From the NCBI GenBank assembly GCA_036785325.1, contig JAXIVH010000016.1, positions 4,160,748 to 4,224,747 on the forward strand: a DNA stretch of 64,000 bases, written 5' to 3'. The notes under the pieces are model-generated. The model did not search any database and had not been told where the DNA came from. It saw only the letters and a list, made by a program, of their open reading frames with translations. The position numbers and the translations under genes are program-made. Of the stretch, positions 1-28,221 are shown piece by piece. The stretch's first letter is position 1. Each line of letters opens with the position of its first letter. The stretch comes from Urophycis tenuis. Lineage: Eukaryota > Chordata > Actinopteri > Gadiformes > Phycidae.

Positions 1-846
1 AGGTGAGCGGCGCTCCTCTTGTCTTTCCCTCCCGCTGGTTTTTATTGTATTTTTTATTTTTTATGTATTATTATTATGATGTATTATTATTTCTTTGATA
101 TTCACGGTCGGAGCCTGCGCCAGAGGGCGAGAGATACTGTGCAACACCGCAGGGTAAAAGTAGAGCCGACCAATCAGCAAAGTCAACAAACGTAAATAAC
201 CCGGCCTTTTCGATGCATCCTTTTATTTACGTTCTGCAGCCGCGACTGTACAACTTGTTGATCTGGTTCAGGCAGACAATGGTACAAGGGTATTGGAGGA
301 TATTGTTTGCTGGCGGGGGTCCAACTTCCTTCCTAGAACTTGGTGTCGGCATGACGATGAAAGGAAGTTCAATCCTTTTTAAAGAATGAAACCAATCGCG
401 TGGCCAAGTCAGACGTGTGCTGGTCTTGTGAGTGAGGCGGTATTGTCCACGTCACCATTCCCGTGGATCACCGCTGAGATTGCTGTCCATAATTTTGGTG
501 TGACTCATCACCGGAGATATTTAGCTGATATGGTTTTTACAGGGTCTGAAGTATTTGCAGTGAACTTTTATGATGTATTCTTGGAAGCCTACATGATATG
601 GTAACACAACAATGGGCTATCCAAACATTGTTGGCCATTCTGTTATTTCTTACCCTCCCAAATACCCAACCTTATTCTGTCAAATTCCTTTGCAACGCCA
701 ACTCAGTATTATTTAGAGATTATACAACCCCATTTAGTTCTGTGTGTTTTATTGGTTATAACCCTCATTGTATATTGCTCTCTTGACTCAAGTTATCTTA
801 TCAAATCATCTCCTCACCACAGCGATGTCATGACGTTTGCCTCCAG
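1..846 (+). other. atp7a: atp7a intron (end of upstream exon at base 2)
   Basis: The window opens with AG followed by GTGAGC, a good splice donor, so bases 1-2 are probably the end of the preceding atp7a exon, which should carry metal-binding domain 1 and the start of domain 2. The rest reads as intron. It holds short AT-rich tracts near 50-95 and no ORF that resembles a known protein. The acceptor is the CAG ending at 846 or the TTTTAG ending at 855; both leave the same reading frame. Confidence 0.6.
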
Positions 847-14911
<14,065 letters not shown>

Positions 14912-16490
14912 CCCCGCCCCCCCCCTAGCCCCCCCCCCCCCGGGTGGCGCCGGCCTCACCATGAGGCAGTCGCCACACACACCGTGAGCCCGAGGGGGGG
15001 CGGCCCGGGACCGGGAGCCGGCCCTTCCGCCGGTTCTGCCGTGGGTCAGCGGGGCCGTTCCGTGCGGCACAGGTTTAGTCCACCACAGATCATCACCCGG
15101 TTTTGGGTTTAGAAAGCAGAGTGTTGGGGTGGGGGGGAGGCTTGGTGTCCCTCCTGGGGAATCTGTGGACAGAGAGTCCCACCTTCACGGCTCCATGGAT
15201 GCAGGCACCTTCAACAAGCAAACCAAAAGGTCACATTCACCATGTATGTCCCTTTCGGCGATCCGCCCAACGCAGCTGCGACTATCTCGATCCAAAGACA
15301 AAGGGTGTGGCTCCGCGGGCCGTGAATGGAGACATGTTATACCAATGCTGTATATTATCTGACAGAGTATTTATATCACCCTTATTTATCACTATTGTTG
15401 ATATGTGTCGGAAATGAAGTAGTGTTTCTCAGTAAAAGATGCCTTTGCTCTATTTCTATGTTCTAAAAAAAAAAAAAGGACAAATCAACAATGTAAAACA
15501 TTGGAGAAGTCCAAGAAATGTTGAAGTTGCTTCAGACTATCTTTTTACCTGAACATGAAGTGCGATGTAGATATGCCCTAAGTGCCCATTTCTAAACCTC
15601 CACGTCAAGCTCTCAAAACATTCCAAAGATCACACAATGCAGACCAGCAGGACCCATCTCCTTGAAATGAATGTTCAAAAACTCAAACTTTCAGTCGATA
15701 ACTTTGCCGATAGCAGAATTAGTTGAATTTGTATTCCAAAAAGTGCCAAGTGTGAGCATTAAAGCCTGAAGCCGAAGCCTTTTGTAGGAAGTAAACTAAT
15801 GACAATCTTCCAAGCCGTGGCCTTGCACTAGAGGCTTGGCATTTCTATTCCCCTTGTGACCGCTTTCCATGCTGTACTCCTTCAGAGAATGTGATCATTC
15901 AGTGTGAATAAATTGAAGTGACATAAACAAAAGTAGAATGGTAACTGTGGTTTTTGTAACATGTATAACGTCATAAATACGTATATTATTAATCAAACTT
16001 TCTATTGTGAGGGAGGCAGTTGTGCCATGTGATATTGTCTCTCATTGTAACAATTGTTTGGGTTCATGGGGTGAAACCTGCAGTAGTAGTAGTAGTAGTT
16101 GTAAGGCAGAGCAGAGCTCAGACAAGCAAGGCCATGCTAAATGCCAGAAGGCTCATTTCAAAAGAATCCACTGGTTTGCCTTATTGGTTTGTCTGAAACT
16201 TGTATGACTGGATTTATTAAGGAATGGCTGTGTCTTACTTAATGACACTTGTAAGAACACTACAAGGTAGTCATAATAACACTAAGATTCCTCATCGTTG
16301 CTATAAATTGTTAAACCACACTATAAATTGCTTAGTGAGAGTGCCTACTTCATGTCAAATATTCTCCTATCGGCTGAGGCAGGCCTGTCCCTCAAGTCAA
16401 GGGCGCTGTGCAGTGTCAGAAGTGTTTGGCTGGCTATGTTCTCCATATTTTTATTTTGATGTCTTGAAATAAACAGTCTTTTTCCTGTCG
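14912..16490 (+). other. atp7a: atp7a 3' UTR with two poly(A) signals
   Basis: Begins with C- and G-rich sequence after the TAG. AATAAA signals occur near 15907 and near 16468; either could end the transcript. The opposing sfxn1 transcript ends about 80 bp farther on. No ORF here looks coding. Confidence 0.65.
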
Positions 16491-16559
16491 TGAGTTGCTT
16501 ACATGAGACTTTGTGAAGAGTCAAGGACTTGGCACCGGGAACGGCTAATAGACTCAGAT

Positions 16560-18793
16560 TTCACCACTTTTTATTGAATCCATTCAGCCTAACTCTAAAA
16601 CCATCTGGATGTAGTGCATAACAAATACGAATACACCATCTCATGAAATAAAAACATGTCCGTTATCAAGTCTGTCTGAAGGGACAGGTGATGCCAGGTA
16701 GCTACATTGTTAAGGGGTGGTCATTGAGTTTGGATTAATAAGGTCACACAGTGGGGGTGGGGGACACTCAAAAAGACTAACAGACTTGGGCATTCAAAGA
16801 CAGCAAGAGTAGTGTAATTATCACTAACAATCTGCTCCAATCTGCTCAGTGATGAAGGCCGGGCCCACTACTACAGAGCCACGTGCATTCAGATTTATGA
16901 GACTCATCATGAAGTTGATTTTCAGCATTTTAGATCTCTTCCAACATTGTGCTTCTCGCGATATACAATCCCAACAGGCCACGGTATTAAAATGAATCAC
17001 TGCCGGTTTTAACAACATTTTTGAAAATGCTACATTCATTCACCAAAGACACTGAAACAACAGGCTTTATATACCATCTACTCTAGAGAATAACTCCCAA
17101 TTTAGACGACTCTGAAATTAATATTTGAAATAATCTTATACACCAATATATGCAAATACATAATTCGTAATTAAACATTAAAACACCACAAAAACACAAT
17201 GTTGCAAGCAAATTAAGTACTTTTCATTAATTAAAAGACAATTGTCATAGGCAAGTAAAATTGTATCCCTGCACATTATTACTGTGTATCTGTTATTACT
17301 ATTCATTGAAAATACTGTTTGTCATAAGTTTTCACCTGGCTTCCTTAAAATGTATATCATATACTATATTGGCTTGGTTTCATGTGTCACAAGTAGGTTA
17401 AAAAAAAACACATGAAGGTGACCTTCACACACCAAACCATAACACAAAACCATAACACACTAAGACACATTTCCTTACCATGGACAACAAAGGACCAAAT
17501 GTCATCATGCTTGTCTTAGATTTTTGATTATACGTTAGTTAGAGCATTTCCACAAACTTCCATGATGATTCATCTTTTAGTATCTGTCCTTCTGGTCTCC
17601 CCTGTGCTTAAAGGGAGCCGTGAGCTCATCTGATGAGCTGATCAGGGGTGCAGCAGAGCGAGGACCCTCCTGTCTCCATTAGATCTCAAACCCTCTCTCA
17701 TCCTTAAATGCCACACAGGTGTAAAATGGCAATGAAAAATAACACCGATTGGCTTAAAGGAGAGAGGTAAAAGTGTCCGAATGCTTTGTCAACGTACAGA
17801 AACACATTACAAATACAAAAACAAATCATTGAGCGTTGCAACAGTACACATTTGAAAAATGACAACCGTGTCAAGGTCAACATAGCAATGATGCAACTAA
17901 TGGTCTGGAGACTGGTTGACGTGATATCATAGAAGCTCATGGTCAGGCTGCACGGATGCCCGTTATGGTTTGTTCATGCATGTTTGGCATTTATATAGCA
18001 AGATGTCAGATAGCACCCTGTTGGTCTAAGTCACCAGCATAGCATCACATTGTGTAGGGAGAATCCCAGAATATATATATATCTTTTTTTCTTATCTATC
18101 ATTAGTAATCAGAAAGCCTCAACAATTCTAGTATCACACATTTGGCAATTGAAGCTTGTTGTAATGTTTGAAGTCGCACTGGAATGAGGAGGCTGCACAT
18201 GTTGAGAGGTAAATCTGGAGTGCTGAGTTTTGGCAGATGCAAGGAATGCAGTGAATAACCCCAGAGTAACTTCAACTAAGGTTTGGGTCCCTCAGGAGTG
18301 ACTGAACATACAGAGAACATAATTATAACAATGGTTTGGCACCGACACCTGAACGAGTCACAGACTGAAACTGTACCGCATAGAATACAAAATGAATAAT
18401 TAACCACCACCACAATAACCACTTTCCACTATAACTGCCATGAAACACATCATCAGGTCCCAAAAAGTCCCCCCCCCCAATGTAATTAACCAAAATCACC
18501 CAACCACAGAGCAGGATTAAATAAAGATTCTCATAAAAATTACTAGAGTAGGCCAATCCTGGGGAGGAAGAGGGAGACGGAGGAGGAGGAGGAGAGGTCG
18601 ATGTGAAGAGCGAGGATGAAGGGCAGCAAACATAACTTTGGCGCGGTGAATGACATGAGCTAGCAGGCGGGTGAGGCGGGGCAGGGTTGTGCGAAGATAG
18701 GACTGCTGCCTTGTGGTGGCAGGGCAGTGCTTCTTGTGGGCGGGGGGGCAGGGGGTGGATGGCGTGGGCACAAGGGGGGGGGTGCGGCCCCCT
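16560..18793 (-). other. sfxn1: sfxn1 3' UTR
   Basis: The minus-strand sequence downstream of the sfxn1 stop stays non-coding to a minus-strand AATAAA (plus TTTATT near 16568). The region is AT-rich, with no plausible gene on either strand and no repeat I can name. A UTR of about 2.2 kb is inferred from that signal; earlier TTTATT sites could end it sooner. Confidence 0.5.
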
Positions 18794-21700
18794 TTATAGC
18801 CCCTTGTTGAAGTACACCCGCTCCACCCCAGGGTGACTCGCCCGGATCTTCTCCTGCAGCTCCGGCTCCAACCGGCTGAGGGACATGGAGCTGAGGGGGG
18901 CACAGTGAGGAGACAGAGTCAGAGACAAAGTGTTCACAATGAGGTAAGGAGCCATTCAGATGGAGCTCCTCCTTGTGTGGACTCGTGTGAGCTTAAACAA
19001 TGTTCAACTCACCTCTTTTGTGGAAAGAGGGCACAGCAGAGCGGGGTGGCAAACACCAGGCTGAAAATGTACAACCAGTAGAGTGAGATCTTTCCTTCTG
19101 CTGGACACCAAGCGGCTCTTAAAAGTCTGCGCGCCCTTGCTCAATAAGAGGGCAACTGATAAACCCTGTGCCAAATTAAAATGTAGCCTTCTGTGACACT
19201 GTCAACACTTTGCCTACACCAAATCATTTAGTGTCGCTAATAAATCAAGGAACAACGGTTGACGTTTGACGTTTGACATTTGCTAGAGCCAACGGATGTT
19301 TTGCACAAAACACTAGACACTAGACACACTACAGTATTCATTTAAATAGTCAATAAAACGTAGATGCATACACCAAGTACAGCTTCCAAGTCAAATGCAA
19401 TTAAGGAGGACCCAATCTTGGCTACATGGTTCTGGAGCAACCTTCCCTCAGGCTAATTTGAAAACCTAGTGTGACTTGACTTTTGATGACGTGTCACACA
19501 TCAGAATGGCATTTCTAAAGAATTGCAAATGGTGGCTTATCAGTGGACCATCTCTGACTACTCACCAGAATCCCACCAGGCCCACTTGAATGGGTGCACT
19601 CATCCATGGGAACTTCTGAAAAGACCATGCAGAAAACGCGGTGAGGAACACAAAGGCATGGGAGTGAACTGCAACAGTGGAGTGGCCTCGTGGGCTAGGC
19701 TCTTTTCATTGCACTAATGTGTCAACACCAATTGGTTCAAGCTGGATGGCACCCCGTGAATATATTCTGCGGTCATGCATTCTCATAATTTAGTTTAGTA
19801 GTGTACGTCTCGCTAGTGTATTGTTGCAAACTCCTCCCACTGCAAACTCCAGTAAACTGCTGTAGCGGCCCGCAGTTTTCCCAGAATCCCGGGTTTTTGA
19901 ATGATCGCTTACCTTCAAAAATGCCTTCTTTTCCAAGTGGTTCATGAGGAATGGAGGTATAGCTAAACAAAAAAAAACGACAGGAAATCCCATGAAGTCC
20001 ACGACCATACGTACTGTTCAACACATAGGTGCAAGACCTGACCGGATCAATCGTGTTTATCCGTGTGTTACAGCACAATAAACAGCCGACGGGCAGGTCT
20101 GATGCCGGCGGGGGGGTGGGGGGGTGTTATTCCTACCCATTCCCGGGGAGGCCATGAGGATCCTGGAGACCACCACCTGAGAGATGGCCTGCTGGGCCGC
20201 TTTCGTCGACTCCCCCAGCCTGTTGTCGTTCTCGTCCGTGATGGGAATGCCGTGTTTCAATTCCCTGCGGGGCGCGCCGGAAGGAGAGGGAGCGTTATCA
20301 TTTCTTTTCCCAGCGAGGATGACCCCTCGACGGGTGGAGGGAGGTGGGGGTCGGGGGTCGGGGGTCGGGGGTGAGTGTGTTTCACGGGTGGAGGTGTGTC
20401 GACGGCCTCACCTCTGTCTCATCAATGGAATGTTGATGCAGTTAGCGGCCGCCACGGCGGCGAACGGAACGAACCGGCCGAAGAGCGGGGAGACATGCTG
20501 CAGCAGGAGACAACCAGGGGGAGGAGGGGGAGGAGGGGGGAGGAGGGGGGAGGAGGACACACTTAGGTTTTCAACACCTCGAAAACAGCATACATCATGT
20601 GCACGACGTAGCAATCCAATATTGTAAAATGACGTTGTCCAATTTATATATATATACAGGTATACATGGATACGAGTTCATTTTTGTATATACAAATATA
20701 CAATAACAACACTGTCTGATCAACTGCACACAGATCCCTCGTGCACAACTGTACAGGCTTAGGTTAACGTCTGAGTTAGGTTACTACGGCTGTTATGGCG
20801 GGGCCACTGGGACACTGGCCGGAGCGGGAGACGGGCATGAACAAAAACCAAAAGAGTTAGATGAACTGATACCTTTGTTAGTGCATTAAGTCCTAGAGCT
20901 GTGGCTACGGCCCCTGTGGTTGCAGACACATAGGCTGTGCCAAGCTGACTGCAAAGAAAGGCGTCAGTCACACGGGATGCATACACAAGACCACACTTCA
21001 TTATAATGGGGGTGGGGGGGGGCGTTAATGCCAGGTTACACTACTTTGTGTCAGTGCCAATGGTGTCAGTGCCAAAGGTCTCTCACCTGACTGTGATGGG
21101 GGCATCCCCGCTCCTGTTGGTGTAATTGACTATTGCATTGAAGGACTGATTGATCCACTGCCAAAGCACCACAGCCGGGGTAGTCCTGGGGGTGGAAGAC
21201 GCTACATTGAGTGTCCGAGACATACTGCCACAGCATCCGATAAACCATCGCCGCGTACTTCGTGATGGTCGAATCAACTGTTCATTCCTTAAAGGGCCCC
21301 TATTCTACCACCGGGCGTCAGTGTGATTAGTCATTACAAGCCATTTCAATTCAAGATGCCCTGCCCTGTGAAATAGCTAAATCCGGTGTAGGAGTGTCCA
21401 TCTAGATGTATGACGGGTGAGATCAGTCTACCAGGCTACCCAGTGGACTGTACCAACTGGTAGGCTTATGGACAGATCGCTCTCACACCAGGATGCCAAG
21501 ACAGGGGCCCTACAAACACACACATTGCGTTTTACACTCATCCAGCCTCAATATCAATGAGAACACTCCCAGGCACCTACTTGTAGAAGGTCATCATGCA
21601 TCCAGTGATGGTCATGTTCATGGGGACTTGTGCCGACATGCGGCCGATCAGAATCATCTTCTCCCCGGTGTCTGGGTGGAACGCTGAGTCGAAGATGTAT

Positions 21701-22065
21701 TTGGCGCGCCACAGTTCATCCTCGCTCAGTCCTGGGGAGACTACTCCTTTTCTTTGGGAGAGAAACAAGGATGGTGTGTTTTAATGGACGCACCGGCTCA
21801 CAGCTTCGGTGGGGCACATGCTTTTGGTTTGTCTTCTATGCTCCTGCGTAGCTGCGTGGGAGAATAACTGGGAGGCTGCGGGGGGGGGGGGCTGGACGTA
21901 CCTGTAGTCGGTGATGATTTTGTGCGCGCTCTCCAGTTGTTCGTTGGACAGCAGGATATTTCTGGGGTCTGTGACGGTGAAGAAATGTTTGGCACGGCCC
22001 ATGAAGGTGCTCTGGTCCCATCGCGGCTCCTTAATGTTTATGGAGGTAGACAACTCAACTGCCAT
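18794..22065 (-). CDS. sfxn1: Sideroflexin-1, mitochondrial serine transporter (complete, 10 coding exons)
   Basis: Multipass inner-membrane carrier that imports serine into mitochondria for one-carbon metabolism (known for the family). Coding exons in transcript order: 22065-21902, 21751-21581, 21185-21087, 20948-20873, 20497-20412, 20264-20137, 19962-19913, 19615-19566, 19060-19013, 18890-18794. They total 969 nt, 322 residues, the same as human SFXN1. Recognisable blocks: INIKEPRWDQSTF near the N-terminus, AFHPDTGEK, GRMSAQVPMNMTITGCMMTF, QWINQSFNA, NYTNRSGDAP, GTAYVSATTGAVATALGLNA, FVPFAAVAAANCINIPLMRQ, PLCCALFPQK and the terminal VYFNKGL. SFXN1 is favoured over SFXN3 by the N-terminal half and by the chromosome 5q neighbours. 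Start chosen at 22065: it is the first in-frame ATG upstream of the INIKEPRW block, and a likely 3' splice site (GACCAG) lies about 9 bp before it. No break or frameshift. Confidence 0.95.
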
Positions 22066-24310
22066 GGTTATCTGGTCAGAGTGGGTGGAGAGATAATGAA
22101 CAACTTACTGACGATGATTAGACTGACACATTGAGACGTGTTGTCTGACAAGGGGCACTGCGGCTAATTTCTGGACTACTGTCAGCATAACATGTGGGTT
22201 TGATAAGAGAAGAAGTGGATGAAGCTTCTCTGATTTGTGGATGAATTATTACCACGGGATCCCACAAATGGGAGTCTATAAGCGGCATGTTTCCTGTCAG
22301 TGCTGTTACTGTATGGCCAAAGGTCGCTGAACAGTGAACTGGAATATGGGGGGATTCGACTCCTGAGTGATAAGGTCCCATGCTGTTACACAATATTGTA
22401 TTCAAACGGCTCATGTTCAACCGCACAAAGCCATTCTTCATAGCATAGGTTTACATATGAGGCAAAATGTTTGTACACTTTCTTTTTGAATCTGTCTGAC
22501 CTTGCACTAAAAACCCTTTCCTCTGGTTTGCAGAGTTAACCAGTATAATCAAGTTCCATAATTGCAAACACAGCAACTATTCATGGAGAGAATTAACTTA
22601 AGTCTTAAGTAATATCTCAAGACATTGCTATGCAATTACACAATATTGTGTGAAGAGGAATTCTGTATGCAAGTCTCTAATAATAATAATAATAATAAAG
22701 ATAGAAAGAGCATATAAAAAAATCTTGATTAAAAAAAAGACACAAGATCATCATCCTAACATTAAAATAAAATCCCCAGATGTCACTCAATGAGTGACTC
22801 TCCACTGTGGATACGCGGGTGACGCAGCCACACGGCGTCACCTCGACGCAGAAGTACTAGAACCCCGACTTTCACCTACGGCGGCTTTTCGACGCAGCAG
22901 AGGTGTCATTCGGCGTGAACGGCGATTGCTTCACTTCAAGTGAACTTCAAAACGCATGACGTGTTCCCTCCTCTGTGACAAGATACGACTTGGTGAATGG
23001 GAAACACGAGCACCGTGGCAGGGAGAAGAAAAGCGACTCATGCACGCTTGCTCTGCTGCGATCAGAGGTTCTGCACAACGAAAAGAGAGGGATGTTTGCG
23101 GCCGCGTTACCAGCGTACCCAGTCTGATCTGGTTTTTAACCATTTCTGCCTTCCTTGCCGAGCCAGAATCAACTGGATGGGAAACAGTGTGAACATGACA
23201 ACAGGCCTCATTGAGGACACCGGGGGTGCATTGCCGTAGTCGTGGCAAAGGTATAAATACATAAATCCTCAAATTGCACCAAAGATGGCTGCTGAATTGA
23301 CCATTAAACTGAGAAATTTTGTCAGCGGCAGGAGGATCCGCGACACTATCTCTTTAAATTCAATCAAAAGCCACGGGGTCCTCGTGAGATGGGGGGCTTT
23401 CGGTGTAACGACCACCACACCATGCATAGCTCTCCTGGCTTTTTTCTCTTATCACTGCATGGCAAATGATTGTCTTTGAGTGTCACTGTTTAATGAAGAT
23501 CTGTTAAGCACTCACTTGTGCAGACCCAATAAAACATTAATAATGCACATTGTACGAGCGGACTGAACTTTGGACGCAAAGGTGGTTTTGACCCCTCGTC
23601 CAACAAACCCCCTCTCAGTTTATTTTCTCCTACAGAACCACTCATAGATGACCCAGTGTGGCTATACATTAACCGATAGGCCTCACGTCCCGTGTCCGTA
23701 TCGTCCTGTCAACACAAACCCCACAGTCGCACTATCAACTTATTTGGAGGAAAAGATCAATCAGCCGGTGTGTGTTGAAGACAGGGAAGCCAATGTTGCA
23801 AATTGGCACCATCGCTGCTGAACTGGATAGCGGCAATTGTTAAACCCGACATACTGGTCGAATCTGGACCGAATCATGTCAAGGGGCTACATACATTTCA
23901 ATGAGATCGAGTAGCAAGCCAGGGGAAAAAAATGCAATTTCATTGAAACATGCTCATTACACACACGACATATTTTTCCCCCAGCTGTGCGTCCAAATTC
24001 AACTAGTATCAGCCTGCCACATCAACACATGCAGCTCTGGTTGGCTGTCGGTTCTCAGGCAGCAGCACACAGCTGGGGATAAAGCTTGATGTAAGAAATG
24101 CACAGGGTACACGCTGTTACTCTGCTCCTTCTTACGTGTTACATAAAATAAAAATAAAAAACACGACATAAAATGCATCACTTACTGCACTACGGAGTTA
24201 TTGTACCTGCCGCGGTTCCAGCAGCCTGCGAGTGGTGTGTCCCTCCAGCGGAGCTAATTTACGTGCCGCCGCGGCGTCAGCAGCACAGGATCGACGCGAG
24301 TGACATGCGC
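22066..24310 (-). other. sfxn1: sfxn1 first intron and probable 5' UTR exon
   Basis: On the minus strand a CpG-rich stretch from about 24310 ends GGAACCGCGGCAG at 24207, followed by GTACAA, a plausible donor. It would join the acceptor just before the ATG. The 2.1-kb intron contains a (TAA)n run at 22679-22698 and no supported gene. An open stretch at 23285-23479 on the plus strand has no recognised similarity. Confidence 0.5.
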
Positions 24311-25418
24311 GTCCCCCAGCGGAAGGAATTACCCTTTATCAGAGGTCTATCAGAGATAACGTAATGATTGATAGGATACTAAAAAAAAGTGCTGGAGATA
24401 TATATAGGCCTATGGATATCTATATATACATATAAATATATTTGTTAATATAATCTATATATAATTATTTTATGAGGGTTATGTCTAACATCACAAGTGG
24501 CTTTGAGCTCTGAGAATGTACGGCATTTGTCCCCGCCTCTATCTATAGACGATTTTTTATTCATAACGATACTTCTAACAGTTTGAGGCTGCACATTTCC
24601 GCCTTTAAACCCGTTTGTACACTCAGCCTTATTATAGGCTTATACACCCCTTTCTTTTTTCACAATGAAAAACATGTAGGCCTATAGTTTGTGACAAAAC
24701 ATTCTTTATCATAGCAAGGGCTGCAAAACAACTTTATTTTATTTTTATTTTCCATGAATATCATTGGGACAGATATTGCCTATAGAAATCAACCATAATA
24801 TTTACCCCAGTAAACACATAAAGCACAAAGCAGCTCACACCAGGACATAAGGGAATGTGGCATCAGTGCTATGTGATCCAAATCAAACAAATGAATGCAA
24901 AGATAAATAAATTTCCCACATCCGACTGTACCGTCTCACATCACCAAATAAATAATTGTGCGTCTTTTGTTTAAAAAAAACAACAATAAAGATTTACATT
25001 AAATAGACCGTCACCTTTGAGGCCATGCCGCGTGATAGATGCTGCTTTGTGTTAAGTAGGCACCACGCCGTCATCATTATCACGCCGACATCCGCACACA
25101 AAGGTGGGCGATCGTCTCGTTAGTAAGACGACCCGCTTTAAATACATACTTCCTGACAAACCAGCAGGTTCCGTATTTCTGTTTCACCGACTTTTCTAGC
25201 AATAAAAACATGCACAAAGAGGGCAGAGTTAAGAGGATGGTAGTGTTTATAGCTGATGCGATATATTCCGCTATTCTTTTTGTGATTATGGCACACAATA
25301 CGTTGGTCCATTGGGTAATGAATACTAGTTTCTCAAAACCTCTACATTGTACATCGTTGGCAGTCCTTATCCTAACTTCAACTGGCTGTTACAACCCATA
25401 TAGCAGGCGACACTATCT
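24311..25418 (-). other. ppp2ca: ppp2ca 3' UTR and sfxn1 upstream region
   Basis: Minus-strand sequence after the ppp2ca stop. Clustered TTTATT on the plus strand (AATAAA on the minus) near 24731-24750 suggests the poly(A) site, giving a UTR of about 0.7 kb. The remaining 400 bp to sfxn1 is AT-rich (short AT repeat near 24390-24470) with nothing else recognisable. Confidence 0.5.
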
Positions 25419-27585
<2,167 letters not shown>

Positions 27586-28221
27586 GTCAGGATGTTTATC
27601 AGCCAGCAAGAAAGCTAGCTTTAATTCTTAAAGGAGAGCCCTTGACTTACAATATATGCATGGATACATATACATATATATATAAATACACGATGCCTAG
27701 ATCTGATCATCCGCTGCCACTGAATGTGTTCACAAAAATGAATGCGTCAACTGCAGCTGGACTGATTGCGTCCGTGACCGAGCCCAGATTCCGATTTATA
27801 TAACATAAAACATTTTTTTTTTCTTAATTAGTATCCCTTCAGTGCACCGTCGTAAACTAATATTCAGTAAACAAGAAAAATAAATCTAATTCATCGACCT
27901 ATTGCTGCCGTTCCTCCCATGGTTTCTGCCCCTAACACACTGTGTTTACGTCACCTCACGGCCCTCTCCATCACCCTGCGATGCAACCTGTCCGAGTCGA
28001 TAAATAAATATAATGCAGCTGTTTCACCTTTAAAATCATAGGATATACGATTTTGTAATTCACTTTTCCTTTCTGTAATCACGGTGCTACATTATTCTCG
28101 CAAAACGTCACTGCCTGAACGGCTGAACAAGTTAAAAACTACATTACCCACACACCAAAAACTGGGTACCCATAAGTTGCACATGCGCATAGAGACATAC
28201 CCTCGACAGCTGTAGGAGAAA
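27586..28221. promoter_or_regulatory. Divergent ppp2ca / atp5po promoter region
   Basis: 636 bp separate the two start codons on opposite strands. TTACGTCACC near 27946 is a CRE-like element; mammalian PPP2CA promoters are known to use a CRE. AAAATGGCTGC at 28219-28229, overlapping the atp5po start codon, fits a YY1 site. There is no obvious TATA box in good position for either gene. The 27650-27690 stretch is an imperfect AT microsatellite. Shared promoter use is an inference. Confidence 0.5.

Noticed and set aside
23285..23479. 64-codon plus-strand ORF starting MAAELTIKL
   Set aside because: The start context is good, but it lies in the sfxn1 first intron with no homology, exon continuation or poly(A) signal.
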